Origin: a virus
IMG/VR virus record: IMGVR_UViG_3300034106_002158
Coordinates: 1-32,939 of that record
Direction: 5' to 3' (one strand)
DNA: 32,939 bases
Shown: positions 1-6,701 of the stretch, one piece after another
Layout: the number at the start of each line of letters is the position of its first letter
Position numbering within the stretch: the stretch's first letter is position 1
Program-made: the position numbers and the translations under genes
Notes under the pieces: generated by a model
Databases searched by the model: none
What the model was told of the DNA's origin: nothing
Seen by the model: the letters and a program-made list of their open reading frames with translations, nothing else

Positions 1-97
1 GTTCTGTGTCAACGAACCAACCGTCCTCCCATTCAAGTTCCGGCCACGCCTCCCGCGGCACATCACGCACGATTTCGTATAGGTCAGTTGCCGTCAT
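1..97 (-). CDS. 5' fragment of the 110-aa protein gene (second copy)
   Basis: The first 32 codons of the gene seen complete at 31429-31761 are repeated here and cut by the window edge. The ATG at 97 has the same leader, with AAAGGA upstream. The fragment encodes an acidic, Trp-rich start (MTATDLYEIV...). It is best read as the same locus seen twice because the molecule closes here, not as a real duplicate. Upstream on the minus strand it follows the 90-aa gene at 132-404, whereas the complete copy follows the PP-loop gene. Confidence 0.8.
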   Translation of the reverse strand, partial: MTATDLYEIVRDVPREAWPELEWEDGWFVDTE

Positions 98-126
98 CGT
101 TCACCGTCCTTTCAATCCCCACCACA
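1..126. repeat. 126-bp direct repeat, copy 1 (window start)
   Basis: The first 126 bases are identical to 31665-31790. Identity stops at base 127 (C here, T at 31791). The copy begins at the window edge, so its true left limit is unknown. A contig end that matches an internal segment for about one assembly k-mer is what a closed or permuted genome, or a branch in an assembly graph, would give. Confidence 0.97.
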
Positions 127-131
127 CCCGG

Positions 132-404
132 TCACTTCCGCTTGCGGCTTGGCCGCTTCGCCTGGATTGCGTCGATGAGTTTTTCACACAGCAGATGCGG
201 TGCAATCCGAATGGTTCGGTCGAGAAAGTACCGATCTCGCTCCGGCATGATGATCCCCACGCACCTCTCCCGCTCGGCCTTCACGGCTCGGCGGATGGCG
301 GAACGGATGATCCGTGCTGACGCTGCCCTGTCGTGCAACGGCCTGCCGTCCCAATCGACCTGAAACATCTTGTCCGCAATCTTCGCTGCTGCTGCGTCTT
401 TCAT
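132..404 (-). CDS. Hypothetical 90-aa basic protein
   Basis: The start at 404 has GAGGAG six bases upstream and overlaps the stop of the preceding gene by four bases (ATGA), so it is translationally coupled. The product is basic and helical, with an Arg/Lys-rich middle (around residues 30-45) and a Lys/Arg-rich C-terminus. I do not recognise a family. A middle segment (SAIRRAVKAERER) loosely resembles the 'AI..AL..AR' pattern near the N-termini of several other small proteins of this phage. It is the last gene before the putative circle junction. Confidence 0.75.
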   Translation of the reverse strand: MKDAAAAKIADKMFQVDWDGRPLHDRAASARIIRSAIRRAVKAERERCVGIIMPERDRYFLDRTIRIAPHLLCEKLIDAIQAKRPSRKRK

Positions 405-760
405 GGCTGCTCCTCAAACTTCGCCGGGTCGAGGGCGTTGGTGTCAACCGTCCGCACGATGCACGCATCCAGATGATTCTCGGCCTGCTGCTTGTCGCCA
501 GACGATGCGGCATCATCGAAATACTTGTCGTCCCATGCGTGCCACGCTCGCACCTCCGCCTCCAGAACGTCCGCCCTGCTCATCGCCTTCGCAAGTTCAA
601 GGTCGTTCTCGTTGAGTGCTTGGCGTGCCGCGTCACGCTCGCCCCGAAGCCGCTCAACGTCCGGGTTGTTGGCGAACCCACGCAGGAACTCGTTGTCCTT
701 GCGTGCCGCGTCAAGTTGCTGCCGCAGGTCCGCCAGAGTCGCCGCTGTTTGAACGTCCAT
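401..760 (-). CDS. Coiled-coil protein, 119 aa
   Basis: The start at 760 overlaps the previous stop as TAATG and has AGGAAGGA upstream. Residues ~5-85 are charged and heptad-like (ATLADLRQQLDAARKDNEFL, then ERLRGERDAARQALNENDLE), which predicts a long coiled coil. Residues 70-119 are acidic. No catalytic motif is visible. Its place just after two DNA-binding-like proteins and its four-base overlap with the next gene suggest an accessory or regulatory partner, but the function is unknown. Confidence 0.8.
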   Translation of the reverse strand: MDVQTAATLADLRQQLDAARKDNEFLRGFANNPDVERLRGERDAARQALNENDLELAKAMSRADVLEAEVRAWHAWDDKYFDDAASSGDKQQAENHLDACIVRTVDTNALDPAKFEEQP

Positions 761-963
761 TAGGTTGATTCCTTCCTGATCGCATCCACCACGCGGTCGA
801 TGCTCGCCTCACTCAGCCGAGTTTTTCGGCACCCTTTCAGCCACCGCGTCAGCAGTGACCGATTGACATTTGGCAACTGGCTGTAGATTTGCACGGGCCG
901 CTTGCCGCTTTCGCGGTAGATGCCCAGCACGTAGTTCTGTACCCATCTGGTCTTCATCCGCAT
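760..963 (-). CDS. Small helix-turn-helix protein, 67 aa
   Basis: I chose the ATG at 963 over the upstream ATG at 1008 because GGAGGGG lies about eight bases before it and it starts four bases after the previous stop. The basic N-terminus (MRMKTRWVQNYV) is followed by a segment resembling Cro/XRE recognition regions (VNRSLLTRWLKGCRK, then LSEASIDRVVDAI). This pattern of a Ser-containing turn, an Arg-rich helix and 'G.R..LS...ID' is typical of phage Cro-like DNA binders. A role as transcription regulator is inferred. The alternative is an unrelated basic helical protein. Confidence 0.7.
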   Translation of the reverse strand: MRMKTRWVQNYVLGIYRESGKRPVQIYSQLPNVNRSLLTRWLKGCRKTRLSEASIDRVVDAIRKEST

Positions 964-967
964 GACG

Positions 968-1246
968 TTACGACCCCTCCGCACGGTAGTCAAGGCTCCC
1001 GTGTACAAATCCGACCAGCGTGTAGGTGTGAAGCCCCCGCCGCTTGGCTACTACCCGGATCGTCGCCCCCTCGCTGCGAACGTCACGGATGCGGGCGGAT
1101 GCACTCGCTTGGGGGGCCTTCGCCTTGCGGGCGATTGCAGCCAGCGTTAGGGGACGATTGAAGTTCTCGAACAGCACAGCACGCACGCGGTCAAGCTGCG
1201 TCCTGAGCCTGGTACGGTCCTGACCACGTACGCTTCGGTTCAACAT
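968..1246 (-). CDS. Winged-helix-like DNA-binding protein, 92 aa
   Basis: The ATG at 1246 has a strong AGGAG seven bases upstream although the gene overlaps the previous one by 56 bases. Residues ~15-75 fit a small winged helix: helix RVRAVLFENF, then PLTLAAIARKAKAPQASASARIRDVR as helix-turn-helix, then an IRVV...LHTYTLVGF beta wing. This layout occurs in phage regulators and replication accessory proteins. Target and partner are unknown. A long overlap in another frame is unusual here, where overlaps are normally 1-14 bases. Confidence 0.7.
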   Translation of the reverse strand: MLNRSVRGQDRTRLRTQLDRVRAVLFENFNRPLTLAAIARKAKAPQASASARIRDVRSEGATIRVVAKRRGLHTYTLVGFVHGSLDYRAEGS

Positions 1247-1697
1247 TGCGGACTCCTTTCAGTGATGTCATAACGGTTGAGTGATTCGTGCCAAACGCCG
1301 CCGCGATTTCCGGCAGCGAGTACCCGGCCCGCCGCAGGATCGCAAACACCTCGCGTCGTTTGGCTACCCGGTCGCCGCCACGCAGCAGCGTCCCGAGTGT
1401 CGATTTCGCGGTTACATGCTCGATGGTTGTTCCAGCCACGATGCATGCGTTATGCATGCTTACGGCCATGTGGTTGCCATCCCCGATGTAATGCTCACGG
1501 TCGGCCCGTGCCTGCATCTCGCGTGTCTGGAAGTACCGCACGGCGTAGATCAGTTCCGCCGCCCTCGCCATTGCGATGGTCTTGCGTGGATGCTCCATCC
1601 ACCTCGGCAGGTCCGGACCCATCGGAAGCGGCGACGGTTTGACCGTGCATCCGTCCTCGGGTATCGGTGTTGTGTCGAGCAGGTTACGAGCCTTCAT
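1191..1697 (-). CDS. Protein with C-terminal DnaA domain IV-like helix-turn-helix, 168 aa
   Basis: The start at 1697 overlaps the preceding stop (ATGA) and has GGAGGTG upstream; an ATG at 1739 would extend into that gene without a site. Residues ~100-150 resemble the DNA-binding domain of DnaA: a basic helix (VAKRREVFAILRR), then GYSLPEIAAAFG, then TNHSTVMTSLKGVR, matching DnaA's 'S..EIG..FGGRDHTTV' signature. No AAA+ ATPase is present; the N-terminal half (1-95) is of unknown fold. It sits in the replication block two genes after the helicase ATPase. Binding to DnaA-box-like sites is inferred. Confidence 0.75.
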   Translation of the reverse strand: MKARNLLDTTPIPEDGCTVKPSPLPMGPDLPRWMEHPRKTIAMARAAELIYAVRYFQTREMQARADREHYIGDGNHMAVSMHNACIVAGTTIEHVTAKSTLGTLLRGGDRVAKRREVFAILRRAGYSLPEIAAAFGTNHSTVMTSLKGVRNVEPKRTWSGPYQAQDAA

Positions 1698-1906
1698 CGG
1701 CAGCACCTCCACACCTTCGGATGCGTGGGCGAACCCCACAGGCTTTCAATCGTCACGGCCTCGCCGGAGTCGATGGCCTCACGCAGACGCAGGTACGCTT
1801 CTGCACGCCACGCCGGCCCCATGCGATTCATCACGGCTTGCGGCGACTCGTCAAACTTCAGCCGGATTAGTTGGTGAAGCATGGTGGTTAGTTCTGGTTC
1901 GCTCAT
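1694..1906 (-). CDS. Hypothetical 70-aa protein
   Basis: The ATG at 1906 overlaps the helicase stop (ATGA) and has AAGGAG eight bases upstream, so it is coupled to the ATPase gene. The product is small and helical (LTTMLHQLIRLKF, then EAYLRLREAIDSGE) with a C-terminal basic/Cys tail (WRCCR). No family is recognised. Its position between the helicase ATPase and the DnaA-IV-like protein makes a replication accessory plausible, nothing more. Confidence 0.7.
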   Translation of the reverse strand: MSEPELTTMLHQLIRLKFDESPQAVMNRMGPAWRAEAYLRLREAIDSGEAVTIESLWGSPTHPKVWRCCR

Positions 1907-2871
1907 AGTCCAAACTCCTTTGCCATGTCCTCGGTCGTGTCGCCGTCCCGCCGTTCCTTGATCCACCCATGCTCCACAAACGTGAGGTTGTCACGCCGCA
2001 GGCTCATCGAGAGTTTGCGACCAGCGGCGACACCATCGCGGCACTTGCATACGTGCAGGATGCGGTCGGCCTCCACCGTTGCCCCGCCAAACAGAACGTG
2101 AGTCTCTGGCTTCTCTGGCCGCTCCAACCAGATGACGTTGTTGACGAATCGGCTGATAGCCGCCCCGCCTGCAATCACATCCATCGAGATTTCAAACTTC
2201 CGCCCCTTCTTCGGGTGCGTCACAATCCACACCGCCGCGTGGTACTTGTCCACAATCCGCCGTAGTTGGGTGATGGTGTGGTGATCGTCGATCCAAGGCT
2301 TCTGTGACGGCAGGAGTGCGGTGATTGGGTCGATGCCGATCAGTCTCGCACCTTCGGAGCATCGCTTCTCGGCCCACATCAGCAGCTCGTCGGCTGGTAC
2401 GGCCCGGTCATTGGCACAGATCAACGATGCACCGATCTTGCTGATTTCATCCGTGTGCCTGTCGTAGATCAGCCCCACCCGTTCTGGGTTGGCCTGCACG
2501 TACGCCATGTCCGTTACGCGGGTTTCACCCGACACCATCGCCAACGCACGCGACAGGTGCCACCCCATCGTTTCTTCCAGTGCGTACAGCCATGCCGATT
2601 CCCCGATCCCCAGAACGTGCATGAACAGTTGGAGCGTCAGGAATGACTTTGCTGAACCGGGGTCGCCGCACAGCACGTTGATCGTCCCCGGCAGATTGAG
2701 CCGTACGTCAGCGTCGATCAGCGGCCACGGGGTAGGCAGTACCCGCATCCGTCCCGACATGATTGCGTCCAGCCGCTCGCGGAGGATCTGGGCTCCGCTC
2801 TTGGCTGGCTCCGCTGCCTTGTTCGCCTCGGCCACATAGTCCGTCATCCACGGGGCAATGTCCTCGCTCAC
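1903..2871 (-). CDS. RecA-fold replicative helicase ATPase (DnaB/RepA-like), 322 aa
   Basis: The start is the GTG at 2871, which overlaps the preceding stop as GTGA and follows GAGGTGG; the longer ATG frame would run into that gene. Visible motifs are Walker A GDPGSAKS (~69-76), an acidic pair after strand 2 (YALEE, ~97-100), Walker B RLIGIDP (~176-182), and a sensor-like strand VWIVTHPKKG (~214-223). This is the SF4 DnaB/RepA ATPase fold. The DnaB N-terminal domain is absent but a DnaB-N-like protein is encoded just upstream, so the two probably form the phage helicase. Confident as a RecA-fold ATPase, less so as a translocating helicase. Confidence 0.85.
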   Translation of the reverse strand: MSEDIAPWMTDYVAEANKAAEPAKSGAQILRERLDAIMSGRMRVLPTPWPLIDADVRLNLPGTINVLCGDPGSAKSFLTLQLFMHVLGIGESAWLYALEETMGWHLSRALAMVSGETRVTDMAYVQANPERVGLIYDRHTDEISKIGASLICANDRAVPADELLMWAEKRCSEGARLIGIDPITALLPSQKPWIDDHHTITQLRRIVDKYHAAVWIVTHPKKGRKFEISMDVIAGGAAISRFVNNVIWLERPEKPETHVLFGGATVEADRILHVCKCRDGVAAGRKLSMSLRRDNLTFVEHGWIKERRDGDTTEDMAKEFGL

Positions 2872-3389
2872 GGTTCCACCTCGGTGTAGGAGTCCCACTG
2901 GACCAGACACTCTTTGCCTGGGTTGTATACCCACACGCCAGCGTTCGCCCGCTCCCACGCCGCAAAAGCCAGAACCTCCGCCGCCCGGCGAACTACCCGC
3001 CCGTCGGCACCCTCATCGAGCATCCGAACCGCCCACTTGAGAATGGGGATGCCCCAACGTGCAAAACTCAAGTGTGCCCCCCGTTGGAACGCCATCAACA
3101 ATCCGTGGTTATCGGTCCAGCATGGAGCCGAGTAGTACAGCACCGCGTCTTCAAGGTTCCGCCACAGACCCGTTTGCTGGCACGTGAATGGCCGTTCCCG
3201 GCGTTCTTGCAGCATGGGGGCATCGAACGTACCACCCCCGACGATAACGTCGTATACGGCCTTGCAGTCGGCGTGGGTGAACGCTTGGCTAGTCACGCCC
3301 ATAGCCAATGCCCACGCCCGTACGGTCGGGGAAAGCACCATCGCGGCGGTCATGGCTACTTCGTGGTCGGGCGGTTGGTTGAAGCTCAT
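2868..3389 (-). CDS. DnaB N-terminal-domain-like protein, 173 aa
   Basis: The start at 3389 overlaps the initiator stop (ATGA), and its own stop overlaps the helicase GTG. The first ~50 residues (PPDHEVAMTAAMVLSPTVRA, then FTHADCKAVYDVIVGG) follow the layout of the DnaB N-terminal primase-interacting domain, 'P..EAE..LLG..L.....F....H..IF..I'. The rest is helical with no ATPase motif. Coupling to the separate ATPase gene suggests a split DnaB-type helicase. Alternatively it could be a helicase loader or an unrelated helical protein; similarity is by eye only. Confidence 0.6.
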   Translation of the reverse strand: MSFNQPPDHEVAMTAAMVLSPTVRAWALAMGVTSQAFTHADCKAVYDVIVGGGTFDAPMLQERRERPFTCQQTGLWRNLEDAVLYYSAPCWTDNHGLLMAFQRGAHLSFARWGIPILKWAVRMLDEGADGRVVRRAAEVLAFAAWERANAGVWVYNPGKECLVQWDSYTEVEP

Positions 3390-4246
3390 TCAAACTCCTT
3401 GATTGGGGCGGTCGGGGGATTCTCAAGATACATCCGGTTCATCAGCCAGCGGTACGGGTTGCACACAAACTGCCCGCCGTCCTTGTTCCATTGGTGGCAG
3501 TTCTTCCACCGGCGAAGTCCCTCTGTAACAACCTCCGACGCCTTCTCCCGGTCAAGGAAGTCGGCCTGCCACCGCTTCCAGCACTTCTGCTTGTCCTGAC
3601 GGCGGACGGTTGGGTAGGCGTTCCAGAAGGCGAGGAACTGGGGGGAGAAGTCCGGGATCAGCTTGGGTGGTTTCTTATCGGCCTTACCCACAACCACACC
3701 CCCAGCAGCCGCAGGCTGCGGATTGCTTTGGATTTTCCCGACTTCGGTAGTGGTTTGGTTAGTGGTCTCGGTAGTGGTCTCGGAGGGACTGCTTTCCCCC
3801 GGATTATTTTGGATTCCCCCGGATTCACCCGGATTCCCTTGGATGCACCCGGATTCACCGGCACTGGTCTGGATTCCCCCGGATTCCTCTGGATGCATCG
3901 GGATACGCTGGATGCGGCGACCGTTCTTTCCGGCTGGCTGCTTGTCGATGAAACCGATGATGTGCAGGTACTCATCGCCGTCCACGCGGTACACGAACGC
4001 CAGCCGTGCGTTGACCAACTCAGCCGTCAGGCGTTGAGCGTCTGCAATCGAAACCTCGCGGATCGGGGATGCGTCCACCGCCAGCACACGCCACTTCAGC
4101 GAGAGGTTCCCGAAGTCATCGGCCAGAACCACCAGCCGCCAGAACCACGCTTCGGCCTGCCACGAAAGCCGGTTCACCTTCTTGTTCCCAAGGAAGCCGG
4201 AGTAGATACGGCGGTACACGCCGTCCGTCATGTCAAGGTTTGCCAT
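3386..4246 (-). CDS. Phage replication initiator / replisome organiser (lambda O-like role), 286 aa
   Basis: The ATG at 4246 has GGAG nine bases upstream; the earlier ATG at 4318 lacks a site. Residues 1-105 fit the winged-helix start of phage replisome organisers (YSGFLGNKKVNRLSWQAEAW, then LADDFGNL). Residues ~117-178 are a low-complexity linker with 10-residue repeats (GESGGIQ-type). Residues ~200-275 fit the C-terminal partner domain (FLAFWNAYP..., then CNPYRWLMNRMYLE). The linker DNA is an array of 10-bp repeats, as in lambda O where the origin iterons lie inside the initiator gene. The DnaB-N-like and helicase genes follow at once. Confidence 0.75.
   Translation of the reverse strand: MANLDMTDGVYRRIYSGFLGNKKVNRLSWQAEAWFWRLVVLADDFGNLSLKWRVLAVDASPIREVSIADAQRLTAELVNARLAFVYRVDGDEYLHIIGFIDKQPAGKNGRRIQRIPMHPEESGGIQTSAGESGCIQGNPGESGGIQNNPGESSPSETTTETTNQTTTEVGKIQSNPQPAAAGGVVVGKADKKPPKLIPDFSPQFLAFWNAYPTVRRQDKQKCWKRWQADFLDREKASEVVTEGLRRWKNCHQWNKDGGQFVCNPYRWLMNRMYLENPPTAPIKEFE
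3720..3909. repeat. Phased 10-bp tandem repeats inside the initiator gene (candidate origin iterons)
   Basis: On the plus strand GGAT recurs at 3801, 3811, 3821, 3831, 3841, 3851, 3871, 3881, 3891 and 3901, exactly 10 bases apart with one degenerate unit (3861). The consensus is GGATTCMCCC. GGAT also occurs at 3720 and 3730, and a short G/T-rich tandem (GGTAGTGGTCTC, twice) lies between. Because 10 is not a multiple of three, the protein repeat is 10 residues per 30 bases. Phasing of about one helical turn suits repeated protein binding. Function as origin is inferred. Confidence 0.75.
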
Positions 4247-4451
4247 CAGTGGCACTCCAAAACGCAACGTCCCCCAACCGTGACTAGTCCGGAGTGTCGC
4301 ATGTCTGCGAGTCGGCACGGTGGGGGGACGATGGTTTTTGGGTGTGGTGCAACAGACATGGATAACTCCGACTAGTGCGGAACTATACGCAAGACCAAAC
4401 GGCGTGTATCACGAATCCCTGAGGAAATGTCCGCTCAGGGTTCCTCAGGGT
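4247..4451. promoter_or_regulatory. 205-bp non-coding region with repeats upstream of the initiator gene
   Basis: This is one of the longest gaps in the early region and no ORF with a ribosome binding site is seen in it. ACTAGTCCGGAGT (4283-4295) and ACTCCGACTAGT (4365-4376) form an inverted pair with one base missing; ACTAGTSCGGA also reads as a direct repeat at 4283 and 4371. TTATCCATG on the minus strand (4365-4357) matches seven of nine bases of a DnaA box. TATAGT on the minus strand (~4382-4387) could be a -10 box but no clear -35 goes with it. It may hold a promoter, operator or part of the origin. Confidence 0.45.
4417..4450 (-). promoter_or_regulatory. Perfect 10-bp inverted repeat just after the Zn-ribbon gene
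   Basis: CCCTGAGGAA at 4417-4426 and TTCCTCAGGG at 4441-4450 pair over 10 bases with a 14-base loop, and CCCTGAG is repeated within the loop. It lies one base after the stop of the 4452-4703 gene. There is no T-run after the stem on the minus strand, so a simple intrinsic terminator is unlikely. An operator, attenuator or RNA-processing hairpin before the initiator gene is possible. Confidence 0.6.
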
Positions 4452-4703
4452 TTACCACCGGAACGCCGCCCCGCAATACCGGCACACCTTCGCTTCGGCC
4501 TTGACATGCTCGGCACACTGGCCGCAGACCTTCGTCGGTTCGGCGGCTGGTTTGCGTGTCACGCTAGACACCGCGTACAACAACAACGCCAATGGCCCGA
4601 GCATTGCACCTGCGACGAAACCGATAGCCGCGTTCCAACCGCGTGCCTTCGCCGCACAAAACCCAACGAATCCCCAAAGAACCAACCAAATGACAATTTC
4701 CAT
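4452..4703 (-). CDS. Two-TM membrane protein with C-terminal zinc ribbon, 83 aa
   Basis: The ATG at 4703 has AAGGAG six bases upstream. Residues ~3-18 and ~26-48 are hydrophobic and likely span the inner membrane. The C-terminal tail carries Cys60-x2-Cys63 and Cys74-x2-Cys77, a zinc-ribbon pair, ending YCGAAFRW. Small 'membrane plus zinc ribbon' proteins are widespread and mostly uncharacterised. It is the last gene of the recombination block before the regulatory gap. Topology is predicted by eye. Confidence 0.8.
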   Translation of the reverse strand: MEIVIWLVLWGFVGFCAAKARGWNAAIGFVAGAMLGPLALLLYAVSSVTRKPAAEPTKVCGQCAEHVKAEAKVCRYCGAAFRW

Positions 4704-4711
4704 GATGCTCC

Positions 4712-4936
4712 TTACAGGCTATCCATCTTCGGGAACGTGCAGTCCATCGACCACATCAGGTTGCGTCCGCAGGCTTCGCGGGCGTGCTTCGCGTCACGCC
4801 AGCCCGCAGCCGCGTATCCGTTCAGCGGCTCTGGACGGCCACGCAGGTAGCCACGCCAACCCGCCGTGTACCACGATTCCCGCAGCATGGCAAGCCGCGC
4901 CGTTTCCAAGTCGGTAAGTTCGTCAATGTCGCTCAT
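4712..4936 (-). CDS. Hypothetical 74-aa protein, Trp/Arg-rich
   Basis: The ATG at 4936 has AAGGAG eight bases upstream; the longer ATG at 5005 would overlap the RecT-like gene and has no site. The N-terminus is acidic (MSDIDELTDLETARLAML), followed by an aromatic Gly/Arg segment (SWYTAGWRGYLRGRPEPLNG, then AAGWRDAKHARE). This size and composition are seen in small phage proteins but I cannot name a family. It sits between the RecT-like gene and the zinc-ribbon membrane protein. Confidence 0.7.
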   Translation of the reverse strand: MSDIDELTDLETARLAMLRESWYTAGWRGYLRGRPEPLNGYAAAGWRDAKHAREACGRNLMWSMDCTFPKMDSL

Positions 4937-5001
4937 CGCTTTGCTCCTTAAACCATGCCCACGCACTTTCGCACGCGGGCAGGTCCACCGCACACAGAGA
5001 T

Positions 5002-5697
5002 TCATCCGGCCAACGCCGCCGCCGCGGTCGCCGCCGTGTCTTCCTTCGTGCCGTCGTCGTATTCCTCAACCATGCCGATACCCATCAGAGCATCCGCAAA
5101 CTGGTCACGCAACGCGAACGCACGGGCACGGTTCTGGAGCATCCGATCTGGGTACTTCGCCCACACATCGCCAGCCAGGCCAGCCCGCTTCGCATCGTCA
5201 GCACCGAACCGCTGCACCGCGTCCGGGCATCCCTTCCGGTGAACGGTCACGGTACAAGCACGCTCCATTCCGCTTCCGGTCCAGACGCACTCGATACCAG
5301 CCCAGTCCCGATGCCGCTGGCACAGTGCTACGGCCAGATCGCCCCAGATGCACAGACGGCCACGGATGTAGGCGATGTTTGAAAGCGACTCACGCGGGCC
5401 GATGCCGAGCGACTTGCCAGCCTCGATGATGCACAGCACGCGGGCCATGACCTTCTGGCTGTTCCCTTCGCAATCCTTGATCGACGGAGCAGGCACCGCC
5501 CCGCCTTCGATGTAGACCTTGGCGAGCCTGAAAGCACCTTCGAGCGTAGTGACCTCAAACCCACGTTCGCCCATTGTCACGGGCGGCAGTGCAACCCGCT
5601 TCGCCATGATTGCATCCATATCGCCGGATGCCTTCGGTGCAGGTGCGGCTTCGCTCAACGCCGCGTCGATGTCTTGTGCTGTCGGTAGTTGTCCCAT
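5002..5697 (-). CDS. recT: RecT-family single-strand annealing protein, 231 aa
   Basis: The ATG at 5697 follows GAGGAG and starts 11 bases after the exonuclease stop. The core fits RecT/Bet annealing proteins: an early 'F..A..L...G..P.S' region (FRLAKVYIEGGAVPAPSIKD), then 'VMARVLCIIEAGKSLGIGP.E.LSNIAYIRGRLCIWGD' with the typical glycine-rich look-up segment, then RHRDWAGIE and GDVWAKYPDRMLQNRARAFALRDQFADAL near the C-terminus. The tail is acidic and Ala-rich. RecT proteins anneal complementary single strands and work with a 5' exonuclease, here the adjacent PDDEXK gene. Confidence 0.82.
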   Translation of the reverse strand: MGQLPTAQDIDAALSEAAPAPKASGDMDAIMAKRVALPPVTMGERGFEVTTLEGAFRLAKVYIEGGAVPAPSIKDCEGNSQKVMARVLCIIEAGKSLGIGPRESLSNIAYIRGRLCIWGDLAVALCQRHRDWAGIECVWTGSGMERACTVTVHRKGCPDAVQRFGADDAKRAGLAGDVWAKYPDRMLQNRARAFALRDQFADALMGIGMVEEYDDGTKEDTAATAAAALAG

Positions 5698-5708
5698 TGC
5701 GTTTCTCC

Positions 5709-6566
5709 TCAGAACGGGTGTTCGGAATCGGTGCCGCTGTCCGCCCATTCAATCGGCAGCGATGATTGGAATGCCCACTCGGGCACGGTGATTTCCTGCG
5801 GTTCGGTTGCGTGGTGGTTCGCCGCTTGCGTCGATGCGGTACGCACCCAGTCGTAGTACGCCTTGACGGTGCGGTCATTCAGTTGGCGGGCCGCTTCGAT
5901 CTGGTCCGCTGGCAACGTGTAGAGGCCGACACTGTACGGCGTGGATGATTCGACGGCAACGAACAGGAACGGCACACGCACGCCGTAGACCGCATGCACG
6001 ATGTCGATGTACCACGCGGCCTGCTGTGCGTATCCGTACCGTGCGACCGACCGGGCAAACCCGGAAGGTGTCGCGTCCTGCGTGGTCTTCCAGTCGATGA
6101 TAATGGCGGGCTTGTCGTCACGCATGACCAGACGGTCAATCATCGCCTTGCGTCCATCGGCCTGTAGCACCAGTTCCGCCATGCCGGGCCTGATCAGAAT
6201 CCGCCGCACGTACTCCACGGTTTGCAGGCTGGCGACAATCGCCCGGCATCTATCCAGATCGTTGCGAGTCGTCGCGTCTTCGACAATGATCGCATCAGGC
6301 GGCAGCGTGCCGGTCCACGTTTCCCACGCCTCTTTGCCTGCCTTCGTGCGGCGGTCAATGCCTTCTGGACGCACGGCATACCGAGCATCCCACCCATCGC
6401 CCACACGCATCGCATCGTGCAGCATGGACCCCAGCGATGTCTGCCGCGACTCAAACGACAGCAGCCCGCACAATGCCGCGTGCATCTTCGGCAGGCTGGT
6501 TCTACCGTGCTTGACGGCGGAGAAGTTGACGGCCTTGATCTGGTCGTAGTCGGTACGTTCGCTCAT
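5709..6566 (-). CDS. PDDEXK exonuclease (RecE/YqaJ/DUF3799-like), 285 aa
   Basis: The ATG at 6566 follows GAGGAGCAA; the longer frame lacks a site. The restriction-endonuclease fold is marked by LGSMLHDA (His50), AELVLQ (Glu131), a metal-binding AMIDRL (Asp144), IIIDWKTT (Asp158, Lys160) and YAQQAAWYI (~179-187), the usual order for RecE/Cas4-like nucleases that resect one strand 5' to 3'. It precedes the RecT-like gene, forming the classic nuclease/annealase pair for replication-linked recombination. Catalytic residues all appear present. The exact subfamily (DUF3799 or YqaJ) is not certain. Confidence 0.85.
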   Translation of the reverse strand: MSERTDYDQIKAVNFSAVKHGRTSLPKMHAALCGLLSFESRQTSLGSMLHDAMRVGDGWDARYAVRPEGIDRRTKAGKEAWETWTGTLPPDAIIVEDATTRNDLDRCRAIVASLQTVEYVRRILIRPGMAELVLQADGRKAMIDRLVMRDDKPAIIIDWKTTQDATPSGFARSVARYGYAQQAAWYIDIVHAVYGVRVPFLFVAVESSTPYSVGLYTLPADQIEAARQLNDRTVKAYYDWVRTASTQAANHHATEPQEITVPEWAFQSSLPIEWADSGTDSEHPF

Positions 6567-6701
6567 TGTATTGCTCCTCAAAAACGCCGCCGCACCAACA
6601 AGGCACGGCAGCACTACAGCGGCTCTTAACAATGTTCAACCGCACCAACGGAGAACGCCGCCGAAATGACCGCTTCAGCGTTAGCCTGGCGGTCGTGGTT
6701 G

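Noticed and set aside
1281-1908. Plus-strand ORFs of 198 and 110 codons
   Set aside because: Antisense to the DnaA-IV-like gene, without start signals or recognisable domains.
3801-3909. CRISPR array
   Set aside because: Units are only 10 bases with no spacers, and they encode protein repeats within the initiator gene.
2763-4375. Plus-strand ORFs of 278 and 294 codons
   Set aside because: They mirror the helicase, DnaB-N-like and initiator genes, have low-complexity Arg/Pro/His composition and no ribosome sites.
4417-4450. Rho-independent terminator
   Set aside because: The stem is perfect but no T-run follows on the minus strand.
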